A DNA stretch of 64,000 nt from Acidobacteriota bacterium (GTDB taxonomy: Bacteria; Acidobacteriota; Blastocatellia; Pyrinomonadales; Pyrinomonadaceae): positions 496,001-560,000 of the forward strand of contig JADJWI010000001.1 of assembly GCA_016716435.1 (NCBI GenBank), read 5' to 3'. Of the stretch, positions 53,015-63,363 are shown in pieces. Position 1 is the first letter of the stretch, and each line of letters starts with the position of its first letter. Position numbers and translations under genes: made by a program. Under the pieces are notes generated by a model that did not search any database, was not told the DNA's origin, and was given only the letters and a program-made list of their open reading frames with translations.

Positions 53015-53103
53015 TTACTTTGAATCGAAGACAAGGAAACCGCATGAGAAAGCGTTGAAGTAGCGTCTTCGATGCGTTTCCTATTCCTGCTCAAGGGACG
53101 AAA

Positions 53104-53601
53104 ATGGCCACTTTCAACCTAATGGATTACGCCCCGATCGGCTTGATGTTCCTCGTCGCCATCGGGTTCGGTCTCAGCCAACTGCTCGTTACCCAGCTCA
53201 TCGGCCCAAAGAAACGGACCGCGACCAAGCTGATGCCCTACGAGTGCGGAAAAGACCCGGTCGGTTCGGCCCGCGACCGCTTTTCGATCAAGTTTTATGT
53301 GGTCGCCGTTACATTTCTTCTCTTCGACCTCGAAATTCTTTTCATGATCCCGTTCGCCGTGGCCTTCAAATCGCTGCTCGGCATTGAGAAGATGACCGGC
53401 GTAATGTATGGCACCATTGCCTTTATCGGCATTATGATCTTCTTGGCGACGGTCGTTATCGGGCTGATCTACGACTGGAAGAAAGGAGCATTTGACTGGA
53501 GTTCGCAGGCTCGGGCTTCAGCAAGAGCTCAGGCGATCGCGATGCGAAAATCGCGGTCGAGAGAGGTTGATGGCCACGGCGACCTGCAGCGTGCGGCCTA
53601 A
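53104..53601 (+). CDS. nuoA: NADH-quinone oxidoreductase subunit A
   Basis: Membrane-arm subunit of complex I. A 165-residue protein with three membrane segments, including [44 protein letters not shown], the invariant NuoA loop with the Cys-containing YECG and FDLE. An extra charged tail (about 135-165) is longer than usual. It is the first gene of the nuo operon. Confidence 0.97.
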   Translation: MATFNLMDYAPIGLMFLVAIGFGLSQLLVTQLIGPKKRTATKLMPYECGKDPVGSARDRFSIKFYVVAVTFLLFDLEILFMIPFAVAFKSLLGIEKMTGVMYGTIAFIGIMIFLATVVIGLIYDWKKGAFDWSSQARASARAQAIAMRKSRSREVDGHGDLQRAA

Positions 53602-53612
53602 TAAGAACAAGT

Positions 53613-54260
53613 ATGGGTTTAGAGAACAAAATTTTTGAGTCGCTTCCGGACGTCCTGACCGTAAGGCTCGACGCCGTCGTCAACTGGGCCCGAAAATCGA
53701 GCCTCTGGCCGGCGACCTTCGGCCTTGCGTGCTGTGCCATCGAGATGATGAACACGGTCTCTGCCCGAAATGATCTTTCTCGCTTTGGTGCGGAAACCTT
53801 CCGGGCGAGCCCGCGGCAGGCGGACGTAATGATCGTCTCGGGCCGCGTTTCGCGTAAGATGGCCCCGGTGCTCCGCCGCATCTATGACCAGATGCCCGAG
53901 CCGAAATGGGTCATCTCAATGGGCGCTTGTGCGACCTCGGGCGGCGTTTTTGATAACTACGCCATCGTTCAGGGCGTTGACAAGATCGTGCCGGTCGATG
54001 TTTACGTGCCGGGCTGCCCGCCGCGGCCCGAAATGCTCGTCCATGCCATCACGATGCTGCAGGACAAGATAATGAAGGAATCGGTCAAGGATCGGACCGA
54101 TACCATTGAGTCAGAATCCCGCGAGTCCTTGGTCCCGGGCACGCTTCCCGTCACGGAAGGCACTGCCCTCGAACGCGAGACCGAGGTCGAGGTTGCTCAG
54201 AATAATGTTTCGCGGCCCTATACGATCCTGTCGCGGCACGAACGCCGCCGGTCGTTCTAG
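53613..54260 (+). CDS. nuoB: NADH-quinone oxidoreductase subunit B
   Basis: Carries the N2 [4Fe-4S] cluster that reduces quinone. The ligands are in [22 protein letters not shown] and [15 protein letters not shown] (two adjacent Cys, then the others). The C-terminal tail after residue 160 ([12 protein letters not shown]...[15 protein letters not shown]) is longer than in E. coli. It starts 11 bases after nuoA. Confidence 0.98.
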   Translation: MGLENKIFESLPDVLTVRLDAVVNWARKSSLWPATFGLACCAIEMMNTVSARNDLSRFGAETFRASPRQADVMIVSGRVSRKMAPVLRRIYDQMPEPKWVISMGACATSGGVFDNYAIVQGVDKIVPVDVYVPGCPPRPEMLVHAITMLQDKIMKESVKDRTDTIESESRESLVPGTLPVTEGTALERETEVEVAQNNVSRPYTILSRHERRRSF

Positions 54261-54330
54261 GCCGCATTTGTTTCGAGGTCCTAATTTATTGGGTTCGGCA
54301 CGCCTTGCGAGGTGTGCCTTTTATCGGATT

Positions 54331-54809
54331 ATGACCGAAAAACTCCGCGAATTCGTGGAATCACTCAAAATTGCAAATCCCGAATGGGTAGGCGATGTGA
54401 AAGACGCCCTCGGCGAGGTGACCGTCACCGTTCCGCGCGAGCATATCTTTGCCGCCTGCGAGTTTCTCCGCGATTCGCTTGGCTTTGATCTGCTTGCGGA
54501 TCTTTGCGGTTGCGACCGCGGGCCGGAGGAGGAGCCGAGGTTCGAGGTGAACTATCACCTTTCTCGACAACGCACCACAAACGGCTTCGGCTCAAGGTAC
54601 TCCTCAGCGAGGACGACCCAAATGTCGAGAGCGTTGTGCCGATATGGAAAACGGCCGATTGGCATGAACGCGAGACCTTCGACCTGGTCGGCGTTATCTT
54701 TGAGAATCACCCGGACTTGAGAAGGATCCTGCTGCCGTCCGACTTCGACGGCCATGCACTGAGAAAAGATTACCCGCTGCGCGGCTATGAGCCTTACAGC
54801 ATGAACTAG
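54331..54809 (+). CDS. nuoC: NADH-quinone oxidoreductase subunit C (one frameshift)
   Basis: Peripheral-arm subunit. TEKLREFVESLKIANPEWVGDVKDALGEVTVTVPREHIFAACEFLRDSLGFDLLADLCG is followed by a frameshift at about 54566, where a missing T in a T3 run breaks NYHLFSTTHHKRLRLKVLL. The rest is normal: VESVVPIWKTADWHERETFDLVGVIFENHPDLRRILLPSDFDGHALRKDYPLRGYEP. Corrected length is about 159 residues, typical of stand-alone NuoC. Confidence 0.94.
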
Positions 54810-54821
54810 TACAGAACCACG

Positions 54822-56042
54822 ATGACATCAGCAGTTGAAACCATTGCCGCAGATTTCGACGCGATCGACGAGCCGCTTGAAACGCAGATGACGCTTTCAA
54901 TGGGCCCGCAGCACCCCTCGACCCACGGCGTGCTCCGGCTTGATCTGCGGCTTGACGGCGAGCTTGTCGTCAAGGCCATTCCGGACATCGGTTATCTCCA
55001 TACCGGAATGGAGAAGCTCTTTGAATACAAGAAATATCAGCAGGGCATCGTCATCACCGACCGGATGGATTACCTCAATCCGCTCGGCAATAACCTTGTT
55101 TATGTGATGGCGGCGGAGAAGTTGCTGCAGATCGAGATCCCCGAACGGGCTCAGGTCGTCCGCGTGCTGATGTGCGAACTCCAGCGGATCGCCTCGCACA
55201 TGGTCTGGCTCGGTACGCACTGCCTTGATATCGGTGCGATGTCGGTGTTTTTCTATTGCTTCCGCCAGCGTGAAAAGATCCTTAACTTGATCGAGGCAGC
55301 CTCGGGCGGGCGAATGACGCCGAGCTATTTCCGAATCGGCGGGCTGATGATGGACCTTCCCGCGGGGTTTGACAGGCGAGTTCGGCAATTTCTGGAAGAT
55401 TTTCCGGAAGGGATGCAAACTTTCGACACGCTCGTGACCGGAAACCGCATTTGGCAGAGCCGGACCAAGGATATTGGCTACATCAGCAAAGAAGATGCCA
55501 TTTCATGGGGCCTCACCGGTCCGTGCCTCCGGGCAAGCGGTGTCGACCTCGACCTTCGCCGCGATAATCCTTACACGGGTTACGAGACCTACGATTTCGA
55601 TGTCCCGGTGGAAACGGGCGGCGACGTTTGGGCCCGCTTTATGGTCCGGATGCGTGAGCTCGAAGAAAGCTACAAGATCGTTCGGCAGGCACTTGACCGG
55701 CTCAAACCCGGCCCGATCAAGGCCGATGCCCCGAAGGTGGTTTTGCCCGACCGCGACGATATGCGGAAGCATATGGACTCGCTGATCCACCACTTCCTGA
55801 TCGTCGCCGAGGGCTTTAATGTACCTCCCGGCGAAGTATATTTTCCGATCGAGGCTTCAAAAGGCGAGCTCGGCGTTTATATGAAATCCAACGGCGGGCC
55901 GAAGCCCGAACGAGTGCACTTCCGCGGCCCGAGCTTCGTAAACCTCGCCGCCCTGCCCGTAATGAGCGAAGGCGAAATGGTCGCCGACGTAGTAGCGATC
56001 ATCGGAAGTCTGGATATTGTTCTGGGCGAAATTGACAGGTAA
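54822..56042 (+). CDS. nuoD: NADH-quinone oxidoreductase subunit D
   Basis: A 406-residue quinone-site subunit, structurally related to [NiFe]-hydrogenase large subunits. LSMGPQHPSTHGVLRLDLRLDGE, IPDIGYLHTGMEKLFEYKKYQQG, DRMDYLNPLGNN and the C-terminal FRGPSFVNLAALPVMSEGEMVADVVAIIGSLDIVLGEIDR are invariant landmarks. It is intact, with a short gap after nuoC and four bases before the nuoE start. Confidence 0.98.
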   Translation: MTSAVETIAADFDAIDEPLETQMTLSMGPQHPSTHGVLRLDLRLDGELVVKAIPDIGYLHTGMEKLFEYKKYQQGIVITDRMDYLNPLGNNLVYVMAAEKLLQIEIPERAQVVRVLMCELQRIASHMVWLGTHCLDIGAMSVFFYCFRQREKILNLIEAASGGRMTPSYFRIGGLMMDLPAGFDRRVRQFLEDFPEGMQTFDTLVTGNRIWQSRTKDIGYISKEDAISWGLTGPCLRASGVDLDLRRDNPYTGYETYDFDVPVETGGDVWARFMVRMRELEESYKIVRQALDRLKPGPIKADAPKVVLPDRDDMRKHMDSLIHHFLIVAEGFNVPPGEVYFPIEASKGELGVYMKSNGGPKPERVHFRGPSFVNLAALPVMSEGEMVADVVAIIGSLDIVLGEIDR

Positions 56043-56046
56043 AAAG

Positions 56047-56577
56047 ATGGCTGCAGCAACACCTACAAGTTATACGGACCAAATAATTTACACGGACGAG
56101 GTGGCTGAGTTTTCGCCCGAGGTCGTCGAGGAGATGCGGTCGCATCTGGCCAAGTATCCGGCGGACCGGACCCGTTCTGCACTGATACCGCTGCTGTTCG
56201 TTATTCAGCGGGAACGCGGCTACGTCGACAACGCGGGCGTGAATTTTTTGGCGAAGTTCCTGAACCTTGAGGTGACCGATGTTTGGGAAACGGCGACGTT
56301 CTACTCGATGTTCAACCTTCGCGAGATCGGCCGCCACCACATTCAGATCTGTAAGACGCTTTCGTGCAAGATAATGGGCGAACCGGACATCACCGACCAT
56401 ATCTGCTCGAAACTCGGAATTCATCCCGGCGAAACGACCGACGACGGCAAGTTCACCGTCTCGCTCGTCGAATGCCTCGGCAGCTGCGGCACCGCCCCGA
56501 TGATGCAGATCGGTTTTGATTACCACGAGGATCTGACGATCGAAAAGGTCGATAAGATCCTCGAAGATTGTAAGTAG
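56047..56577 (+). CDS. nuoE: NADH-quinone oxidoreductase subunit E
   Basis: A 176-residue thioredoxin-like [2Fe-2S] subunit. The ligands are in QICKTLSCKIMGE and SLVECLGSCGTAPMMQIG (C-x4-C...C-x3-C). ALIPLLFVIQRERGYVDNAGVNFLAKFLNLEVTDVWETATFYSMFN is the usual N-terminal domain. The start is ATG 56047. It would normally be followed by nuoF, but three small genes intervene here. Confidence 0.97.
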   Translation: MAAATPTSYTDQIIYTDEVAEFSPEVVEEMRSHLAKYPADRTRSALIPLLFVIQRERGYVDNAGVNFLAKFLNLEVTDVWETATFYSMFNLREIGRHHIQICKTLSCKIMGEPDITDHICSKLGIHPGETTDDGKFTVSLVECLGSCGTAPMMQIGFDYHEDLTIEKVDKILEDCK

Positions 56578-56643
56578 TGTGTCAGTAGCCCGCACGTAAG
56601 TAAGGGCTAAACACGGAGACGAGTACCGGACGAGCGAAGCTGA

Positions 56644-56859
56644 ATGTCAAAACAGGTCAAATTCGAAATAATTCGAAGCAGTTTTGGCTCGTGGGAGTCG
56701 CTTTTTGATCAGGCTGCAAATATCGCGACGTTAATTGGGCCCGAACGGTTGATTAGCATTTCGCATTCGGAAGATCAAAGCTCAGGCGTCGTTACAATTT
56801 GGTATTGGTCGGATACAGAAACTGACGTGCTTGGCTTGAACGAAATTCGCAAAGTCTAG
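56644..56859 (+). CDS. Small protein of unknown function inside the nuo operon
   Basis: A 71-residue protein: FEIIRSSFGSWESLFDQAANIATLIGPERLISISHSEDQSSGVVTIWYWSD. It resembles small proteins often found singly next to larger genes (a compact alpha/beta fold with a WYWSD strand), but I recognise no family. It begins 66 bases after nuoE and is transcribed in the same direction. Confidence 0.55.
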   Translation: MSKQVKFEIIRSSFGSWESLFDQAANIATLIGPERLISISHSEDQSSGVVTIWYWSDTETDVLGLNEIRKV

Positions 56860-56874
56860 GTCGGCTCGGAAAAT

Positions 56875-57266
56875 ATGACCAACGGTGAACTTATAAAAGG
56901 CGTTTACGATGCATTTGCGGCGGGCGATGTCCGGGCGTTTTGGGAGCATTCGACCCGAATATCTCATGGACCGAGGCCGCGGGGTTTATGTATGCCGGCA
57001 CTTATGAAGGTCCCGCAGGCCGTTCTTAAGAATGTATTTATGCGGCTCAGGACCGAATGGGAAGGCTTTGCCGCCGTCCCGGAAAAGATAGTGGACGGCG
57101 GCGATGGGAACGTCATCGCGACCGGCACATATTCGGGCAAGTTCAATGAAACGGCAAAACGACAAAGGTCCCGTTCGCCCATGAGTGGGAGATCCGCGAC
57201 GGAAAGGTCGTCCGCTTTCGTCAGCACACGGATACGCTGATGATACATCGCGATCTTGGGTTGTAG
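56875..57266 (+). CDS. SnoaL-like (NTF2-fold) protein, several frameshifts
   Basis: The start MTNGELIKGVYDAFAAGDV and the segments (after frame changes) GAFDPNISWTEAAGFMYAGTYEG, QAVLKNVFMRLRTEWEGFAAVPEKIVDGGDGNVIATGTYSGKF, FAHEWEIRDGKVVRFRQHTDT and MIHRDLGL form a complete SnoaL-like/ketosteroid-isomerase-type fold. Three indels, near 56935, 57015 and 57155, scatter it. Such proteins bind small hydrophobic ligands; no role in complex I is known. Confidence 0.75.
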
Positions 57267-57330
57267 ATTGCTCCGGCTGCGTCGTTGATTGAGGATCTGG
57301 CGCAGTAATGATCGCCAACAGGAAGCGAAA

Positions 57331-57832
57331 ATGCGACTTGTTTTTGCTCTCATTCTTTTGATCTTTGTTTGTTGTCTGGTTGGGTGTAGTGGGGTGGCTT
57401 ATCGTTTGCCCGGTTCGAACATGGCTCCGACGATCACTCCCGACGACATGGCGGTCGTAAACCCGGTTCACTATACGTTCAACGACGTCGAGCGGTTTGA
57501 CATTGTTGTTTTCGCCGGAGGAGATCAAGTTGATTTCACGCGAGCCTGGTATGCGTCTGATGATGCGTGTTATTGGCCTTCCGGGTGAAGTTGTTGAGCT
57601 TAGTGATGGAGAGGTGTTGATTAACGGGAAGAAGTTGATTCAGGAATTTGATGTAACGATTGAAAGAAAGAACTTTGGGCCGATAACCGTTGAACCGAAT
57701 AAGTACTTTCTGCTGGGTGACAATCGACCAGAAAGCTTAGATAGCCGACAATGGAAAGATCCGACGATTGAACGAAGCCAGATCTATTCAAAAGTAGTTC
57801 AGATAAAAAAGGGCTTCTACAACGGAAACTAA
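57331..57832 (+). CDS. S26 signal-peptidase-like protein lacking the catalytic dyad (one frameshift)
   Basis: From ATG 57331: a lipoprotein-like signal (LVGC, Cys 19), box B reads [14 protein letters not shown] where active enzymes have S-M, so the nucleophile serine is Asn; box D reads [13 protein letters not shown] where the general-base lysine of KRVVGLPGD is Met. FDIVVF and box [18 protein letters not shown] are intact. A frameshift near 57525 separates the halves. This looks like a non-catalytic signal-peptidase-I relative, perhaps a binding protein, unless the substitutions are sequencing errors. Confidence 0.75.
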
Positions 57833-57833
57833 G

Positions 57834-59169
57834 ATGGAAATCAAAGCAATAGGCTGCGAACCTCTCTCGCTAAAGCGTGTCTATATCGAAAATGGCCACA
57901 CGCTCAAGGTTTATCGCGAAACCGGCGGCTACAGATCGCTGGAAAAGGCTTTCGGGATGACGCAGGATGCGATCATTCAGGAGGTCAAAGATTCGTCCCT
58001 CCGCGGCCGCGGCGGTGCCGGCTTCCCTACCGGGATGAAATGGTCTTCGTCCCCCGCGATTCGCCAAAGCCGAAGTACATCGTCTGCAATGCTGATGAAT
58101 CCGAGCCGGGCTCGTTCAGGACCGCTATCTGCTCGAGTTCGACCCGCATTCGCTGATCGAAGGGATGATCATCGCCGGCTTCGCCCTCGGAGCCGCAACC
58201 GGTTACATCTACTACCGCGGCGAGTATAACTATCTTATCCACGTGATGGATGAGGCGTTAAAAGAAGCCCGTGAGGCCGGTCTGCTCGGCGACAACATTT
58301 TGGGCTCAGGCTTTTCGATGGACATCCACACCCACACCGGTGCGGGTGCTTACATCTGCGGCGAAGAAACGGCCCTGCTCAGTTCGCTTGAGGGCTTTCG
58401 TGGCCATCCGCGAATGAAGCCGCCATTTCCGGCGGTCGAGGGGCTCTATGCATGTCCGACCATCGTCAATAACGTCGAGACGCTGACCTCCGTCCCGCAG
58501 ATCATCGAAATGGGCGGCATTGCCTGGCGCGACCTCGGCACAGAAAAGAGCGGCGGCACCAAGCTCTGGTCCATCAGCGGTCACGTCAAGAAACCGGGCG
58601 TCTATGAACTTCCGATGGGCTATGCCGATATGGAAAAGTTCATTATGGAAGACTGCGGCGGCATGCTCCGGAGCGATAAAAAGCTTAAGGCAGTTATCCC
58701 GGGCGGATCGAGCGTTTACATAATGAACGCCGGCCAGATCCTTGGCCAGGGCGTCACGCTCGACTACGAAGGCCTCGTCGAGGCCGGATCCATGCTCGGC
58801 ACCGGCGGGATGATGGTGATGGATGAAACGGTCGACATAATGGAGACGACCAAGAACCTCTCGGAGTTTTACAAACACGAATCTTGCGGTTGGTGCACAC
58901 CCTGCCGCGAGGGCACGGATTGGATCGTCAAGATATTCGACCGCATTGCGGCCGGAGGCGGAAAGCCGAGTGACGCTCAGCTTTTGCTCGATATCTGCGA
59001 CAACATTGAGGGCAAGTCATTCTGTCCGCTCGGCGATGCGGCCGCGTGGCTGATCCAGAGCGCGATAAAACAGTTTCCGGATGATTTCAAGAGGTGGATC
59101 GCCGGAAGACCAATGGAAACGGTACTCAGCCGAACAACTGAGAGAGGTAATTATGGGAAAAGGCGATAA
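57834..59169 (+). CDS. nuoF: NADH-quinone oxidoreductase subunit F (two frameshifts)
   Basis: The NADH- and FMN-binding subunit with the N3 [4Fe-4S] cluster. FMN/NADH glycine motifs: [15 protein letters not shown] and, after the breaks, [35 protein letters not shown] and [16 protein letters not shown]; cluster ligands are in [13 protein letters not shown] and CPLGDAAAW. Two missing bases near 58040 (WSFVPRD) and 58115 ([16 protein letters not shown]) restore one frame. The end overlaps the bTHX start by 17 bases. Confidence 0.95.
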
Positions 59170-59314
59170 ACGAACACGGAAAGGAAAGATCTCAGCCGGA
59201 AGCTACGGAAAGACCCGCCCGAAAGGCGGCAAGAAAAGACCGGCGGCCAACCGAAGACCGGCGAATAGGCCTGATTTTGATAATGCCCGGCCGCGGCCGG
59301 ATGTAAACTCTTAA
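59153..59314 (+). CDS. 30S ribosomal protein bTHX
   Basis: A 53-residue extremely basic protein: [35 protein letters not shown]. The MGKGDK-TRKGKI-GSYGK-RPKK pattern is the signature of THX, a small protein of the 30S head known from Thermus and found in several bacterial phyla. The start overlaps the nuoF end by 17 bases, and its TAA overlaps the nuoG ATG (TAATG), so it is fully embedded in the nuo operon. Confidence 0.85.
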   Translation: MGKGDKRTRKGKISAGSYGKTRPKGGKKRPAANRRPANRPDFDNARPRPDVNS

Positions 59315-61575
59315 TGTCACAAGAGAAAGTAAAAGTAGTCTTGAACGGAGTGGAGGTCGAGGCCGATAAAGGTGCGGTCCTGATAGATGTTTGTCGTGAG
59401 AACGACGAGAACATCCCTTCCTTCTGTTATTACAAGGACCTCGAGCCGCAGGCCTCATGCCGGATGTGCCTTGTCCGCATCGACAAGATGCCGAAGCTCC
59501 AGACCTCGTGCACCATAAAGTGTTCGACGGAATGGTCGTAACGACCGAGAGCCCTGAGATCGAAAAGGCACAGCGGGCGATGGGCGAGTTTCTGCTTGCC
59601 AACCATCCGCCCGATTGCCCTGTCTGCGACCGCGGCGGCGAGTGCGAACTGCAAGAGGTCATCTTCGATTGGGGCGACGTCGAAGAGCGTTTTACTGAAC
59701 GCAAGAACGTCCAGCCCGAGAAATACCTCTCGCCGATCGTTGCTAACGACCCGCAGCGGTGCATTCTCTGCAAACGCTGCACTCGCGTGTGCAACGAATG
59801 GATGGGCGAGGACGCCATTGAGGCCGGCAACCGCGGCGTCAATACCGTTATCGGCACCTACGGCGGGTGGCTCAATTGCTCGCAGTGCGGAAACTGCATC
59901 GAGGTCTGCCCGACCGGGACGCTTCTCGACGCCGTTTACCGGCATGAAACACGCCCTTGGGAGCTAGACCAGACCGTCTCGACCGATGTTTACAGCTCGG
60001 ACGGAATGCAGATCTCTATCGGGTCACGTGGCGGCAAGGTGCATCGCATCGTCGCCCGCGACCGTTACGTCAACGGGCTCAACGGCGAGTTCCTCGATGT
60101 AGGCTACGCTTTGCACACGAATTCATCAATCACCCCGACCGCATCAAGACGCCGATGATCCGCTACTCAAAGGGCGGAAAGCTGATTCCCGCAACCTGGG
60201 ACGCGGCCATCACGATGATCGCCGATCGGTTTGCCGAGTACGGTTCCGCAGTCGGTGTTATCGCCAGCCCACGGCTGACAAATGAATCGCTCTTCACGCT
60301 CGGCCGCTTTGCAAAGGAAGTCGTCAATAGCGACAACCTCGCCGTTGCCGACCCGCTGAGCATGGCCGCCTTTATGGCCAATCTGAGTGCTCCGCTCGCG
60401 ACGCATAACGATATTCGCTACGCCTCGGCGATCGTCATCATCGGCGGCGAGCCGGAAGAAGAACAGACCTTTACCGCAAAGCAGGTTCGGCAGGCCGTCC
60501 GGAACGATGGAGCGAAACTCGTCATGGTCAACGACACGCCGATCAGGCTCCGGGCACAGGCCTCGCAGTTCGTTCACATCAACCCCGCAAGCTACGATGC
60601 TTTCGCTCTAGCCTTTGCGGGCGGCGACAGCTCTCACTCGATAATGCCGGCGTCGGTTCGGACGAGATCGAAGCGATCCGCACCGTCATCAGCGAAGCCT
60701 CGGGCGACGTTGTGATAATGGCCGGGAACCAGCTCTCCGAGGCGGCCCAAGCGGCGATCGCCGCCTCAGCCGCGAGCTTTGCCGGCGAGGGCCGTCGCGT
60801 CCTTCTGCATCCGCTTCTGCTTCACAATAATTCAATGGGCGGCGTGGACATTTTGCCATGGGCAAAGCGGGTTGAGGATGTCGTTTCCGCCTCAAAGGCA
60901 CTGCTCATCGGCGGTAGCCTTCAAGCTGCCTCCGTGCTTGCTGGCAAGGAATTTGTCGTCGTTCAAGAGCTTTTCGAAACGGAAACGACCGACCATGCCG
61001 ATGTCGTGCTTCCGGCTGCATCATTCGCCGAGGCGGACGGTACATTCACCAACAATGCCGGCAACGTCCAGCGTGTCCGCAAGTCGATCGACCCCGTCCA
61101 TCAATCAAAACCCGATTGGATGATCACCTCGCTGATCGCCGCCGAGATGGGCGTCGATCTCGCTACTAACTTCTGCCCCGGCCGTTTTCGGGCACTCGCT
61201 GATGCAGTCCCGGCTTATGAAGGGCTCCGCTATCCGGCGCTCAAGGACGAATCGAAACCGGTCCAGGCAAAATACTCGATCGAACCCAGCCGCGATATCT
61301 CAGCGATCATCGACAAACTAAAAGCATCTGCGGCGTCGCTGGAGCCCGGCGAAAAGATCACGGAGACCCCACGGATCGGACATAAGCTCCATCGGTTGAC
61401 GACCATGACGAGCAAGACGGCCCAGTTCCACCTGCTCGCCCATGGCAACCCGAAACCAGATAACCTGCTTGTCGCTCCGCTCGTACAGTTCAACCCAGAC
61501 GGGACGCCGCGTGAAGAGGCGGAATCGGCCACGGTCGGCATTGCGGACCGAGCCCAAGTCGGAGGCACGAAGTAA
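59314..61575 (+). CDS. nuoG: NADH-quinone oxidoreductase subunit G (three frameshifts)
   Basis: The large Fe-S subunit of the peripheral arm. N-terminal ferredoxin domain PSFCYYKDLEPQASCRMCLVRID, the His-Cys [4Fe-4S] site NHPPDCPVCDRGGECELQ, the two-cluster domain RCILCKRCTRVCNEW and CGNCIEVCPTGTLLDAVY, then the molybdopterin-oxidoreductase-like C-terminal part (GGKLIPATWDAAITMIADRF; VVLPAASFAEADGTFTNNAGNVQRV). Missing bases near 59522, 60110 and 60640 break it into four frames. Corrected length is about 754 residues. It overlaps bTHX by TAATG. Confidence 0.95.
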
Positions 61576-61583
61576 ATCTCTTT

Positions 61584-62720
61584 ATGGAAACTGCTTTCAA
61601 AACGGCTTTTCCGTTCATCGTTTATTCGCTCGGCATTGTTGCGGCGTTTGGCGGCGTGATGATGATCGTCGCGTACACCGTTCTCGCCGAACGCAAAGTG
61701 CTCGGCTGGATCCAGGGCCGCATCGGCCCTAACCGCGTCGGCCCGTGGGGCGTGCTCCAACCCTTTGCGGATCTGCTTAAGTTCATCCTTAAGGAAGACC
61801 TTACCCCGGATAAATCGACCAAGTTCGTATATTTTCTAGCTCCGATCGTAGCTTTGACGGCGGCATTTCTGCCGATGGTCGTTTATCCCTTCGGCCCGCC
61901 GCTCAGCGATCCACTCAGTTGGTTGGTTCCCTATCTGCCGGTTATTCCACTCGGTGCGGAACCGAACATCGTCGCATGGATCGCCGAGCAGGCGAAGAAC
62001 ATGCCGCTGACGATCGCGCGGATCGATATCGGTGTGCTTTTCGTTCTGGCGGTCACGTCTGTCGGTGTTTACGGCATCGCTCTGGCGGGATGGTCGTCCA
62101 ACAACAAATATTCGCTGATGGGCGGACTTCGCTCCTCGGCCCAGATGATCTCTTACGAGCTTGCGATGGGAGCGTCGGTGCTCGGCGTCGTAATGCTCGC
62201 CGGAACGCTCGACCTCAACGGCATCATCAACGCCCAGGCAAATTCGCCGTGGTATATGCGTTGGTTCATCATCCCGCAGTTCATTGGCTTTATCGTGTTC
62301 CTGATCTCCGCATTTGCGGAAACGAACCGGGTGCCGTTTGACCTGCCCGAGGCTGAGACCGAACTCGTCGCCGGTTTCCATACCGAGTATTCGGCACTTA
62401 AGTTCGCGCTGTTCTTCATGGCAGAGTATGTAAACATGTTCACCGTTTCGGTGATGTGCGTCGTGCTCTTCCTCGGCGGTTGGTATGTGCCGGGCCTGAG
62501 CCACATCTTCGAGGTTGGCTCTATTCCGTACGCACTCGTCAGCCACGTGGCGTTCCTTTTGAAGATATTCTTCTTCCTGTTTCTCTATATTTGGATACGG
62601 GGAACGCTGCCGCGTTTCCGGTTTGACCAGTTGATGAGTTTCGGCTGGAAGTTTTTGTTGCCGGTCGCTATCGGCAACGTCATTGTGACGACGATCGTTG
62701 TTTTCTTTCTGAATCGGTAG
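61584..62720 (+). CDS. nuoH: NADH-quinone oxidoreductase subunit H
   Basis: A 378-residue membrane subunit at the quinone tunnel, with eight or nine helices. YTVLAERKVLGWIQGRIGPNRVGPWGVLQPFADLLKFILKEDLTP, FAETNRVPFDLPEAETELVAGFHTEYSALKFALFF and VSVMCVVLFLGGW are invariant. It is intact. In most operons nuoI follows; here nuoJ comes next after 40 bases. Confidence 0.98.
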   Translation: METAFKTAFPFIVYSLGIVAAFGGVMMIVAYTVLAERKVLGWIQGRIGPNRVGPWGVLQPFADLLKFILKEDLTPDKSTKFVYFLAPIVALTAAFLPMVVYPFGPPLSDPLSWLVPYLPVIPLGAEPNIVAWIAEQAKNMPLTIARIDIGVLFVLAVTSVGVYGIALAGWSSNNKYSLMGGLRSSAQMISYELAMGASVLGVVMLAGTLDLNGIINAQANSPWYMRWFIIPQFIGFIVFLISAFAETNRVPFDLPEAETELVAGFHTEYSALKFALFFMAEYVNMFTVSVMCVVLFLGGWYVPGLSHIFEVGSIPYALVSHVAFLLKIFFFLFLYIWIRGTLPRFRFDQLMSFGWKFLLPVAIGNVIVTTIVVFFLNR

Positions 62721-62760
62721 TTCACCGTTTGGCTTCCGCGAGCCGTCGCGGTAACAAGTT

Positions 62761-63303
62761 ATGGCAGGCACTGTCCTTTTCTTTCTGTTTGCGGGTTTTG
62801 CGATCGCTTGTGCGATCTCAATGGTCTATCACCGCAACCCGCTTTACTCGGCGATCTCACTGATCGGCGTGTTTCTGGCTCTCTCGGCTCTTTATTTGAC
62901 GCTGGCGGCGCCGTTCATCGCTATCACGCAGATCCTCGTCTATGCAGGAGCGATCATGGTCCTTGTCATCTTTGTGATCATGCTGCTCAACTTGGATGAG
63001 GACAAGCCGCTCAACCGGCTTAAGTATCTTTACGCCGTTGGCGGCGGGCTCGGGGTTGCGTTGCTTGCTCAGACATTCTTTATTTTTTATGCGGTGCTCA
63101 AAGCGCCGAAGGCCGAGGTTGACCCGAATACGACGGTTGGCAAGACTATGTCAATTGGCCGGGCGATGTACACAGAATATCTGCTGCCGGTCGAGATCGT
63201 CGGCGTGATGCTCCTGATGGCGATAATCGGCGCTGTCATTCTTGTCCGCAAAATGGAGCACCCGCATCTTGAATTGGTCGGCGAAGGCGAGGACGAGAAG
63301 TAA
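62761..63303 (+). CDS. nuoJ: NADH-quinone oxidoreductase subunit J
   Basis: A 180-residue membrane subunit with five hydrophobic segments. NPLYSAISLIGVFLALSALYLTLAAPFIAITQILVYAGAIMVLVIFVIMLLN is the conserved NuoJ core, including the pi-bulge helix (ILVYAGAIMVL). It is intact. No ribosome-site anomaly is seen. Confidence 0.96.
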   Translation: MAGTVLFFLFAGFAIACAISMVYHRNPLYSAISLIGVFLALSALYLTLAAPFIAITQILVYAGAIMVLVIFVIMLLNLDEDKPLNRLKYLYAVGGGLGVALLAQTFFIFYAVLKAPKAEVDPNTTVGKTMSIGRAMYTEYLLPVEIVGVMLLMAIIGAVILVRKMEHPHLELVGEGEDEK

Positions 63304-63363
63304 TAGAAAACTTCGATCGAGATAGATTTTAGGGCGGTGAGCCGCCGAGTACGAGATAAGAAA

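Noticed and set aside
52867..53094. Minus-strand 75-codon frame in the nuoA upstream gap
   Set aside because: Covers the nuo promoter, has no ribosome site and no conserved look.
61836..62771. Minus-strand frame of 311 codons opposite nuoH
   Set aside because: Shadow of a membrane-protein gene; His/Arg/Glu-rich complement with no recognisable motif.
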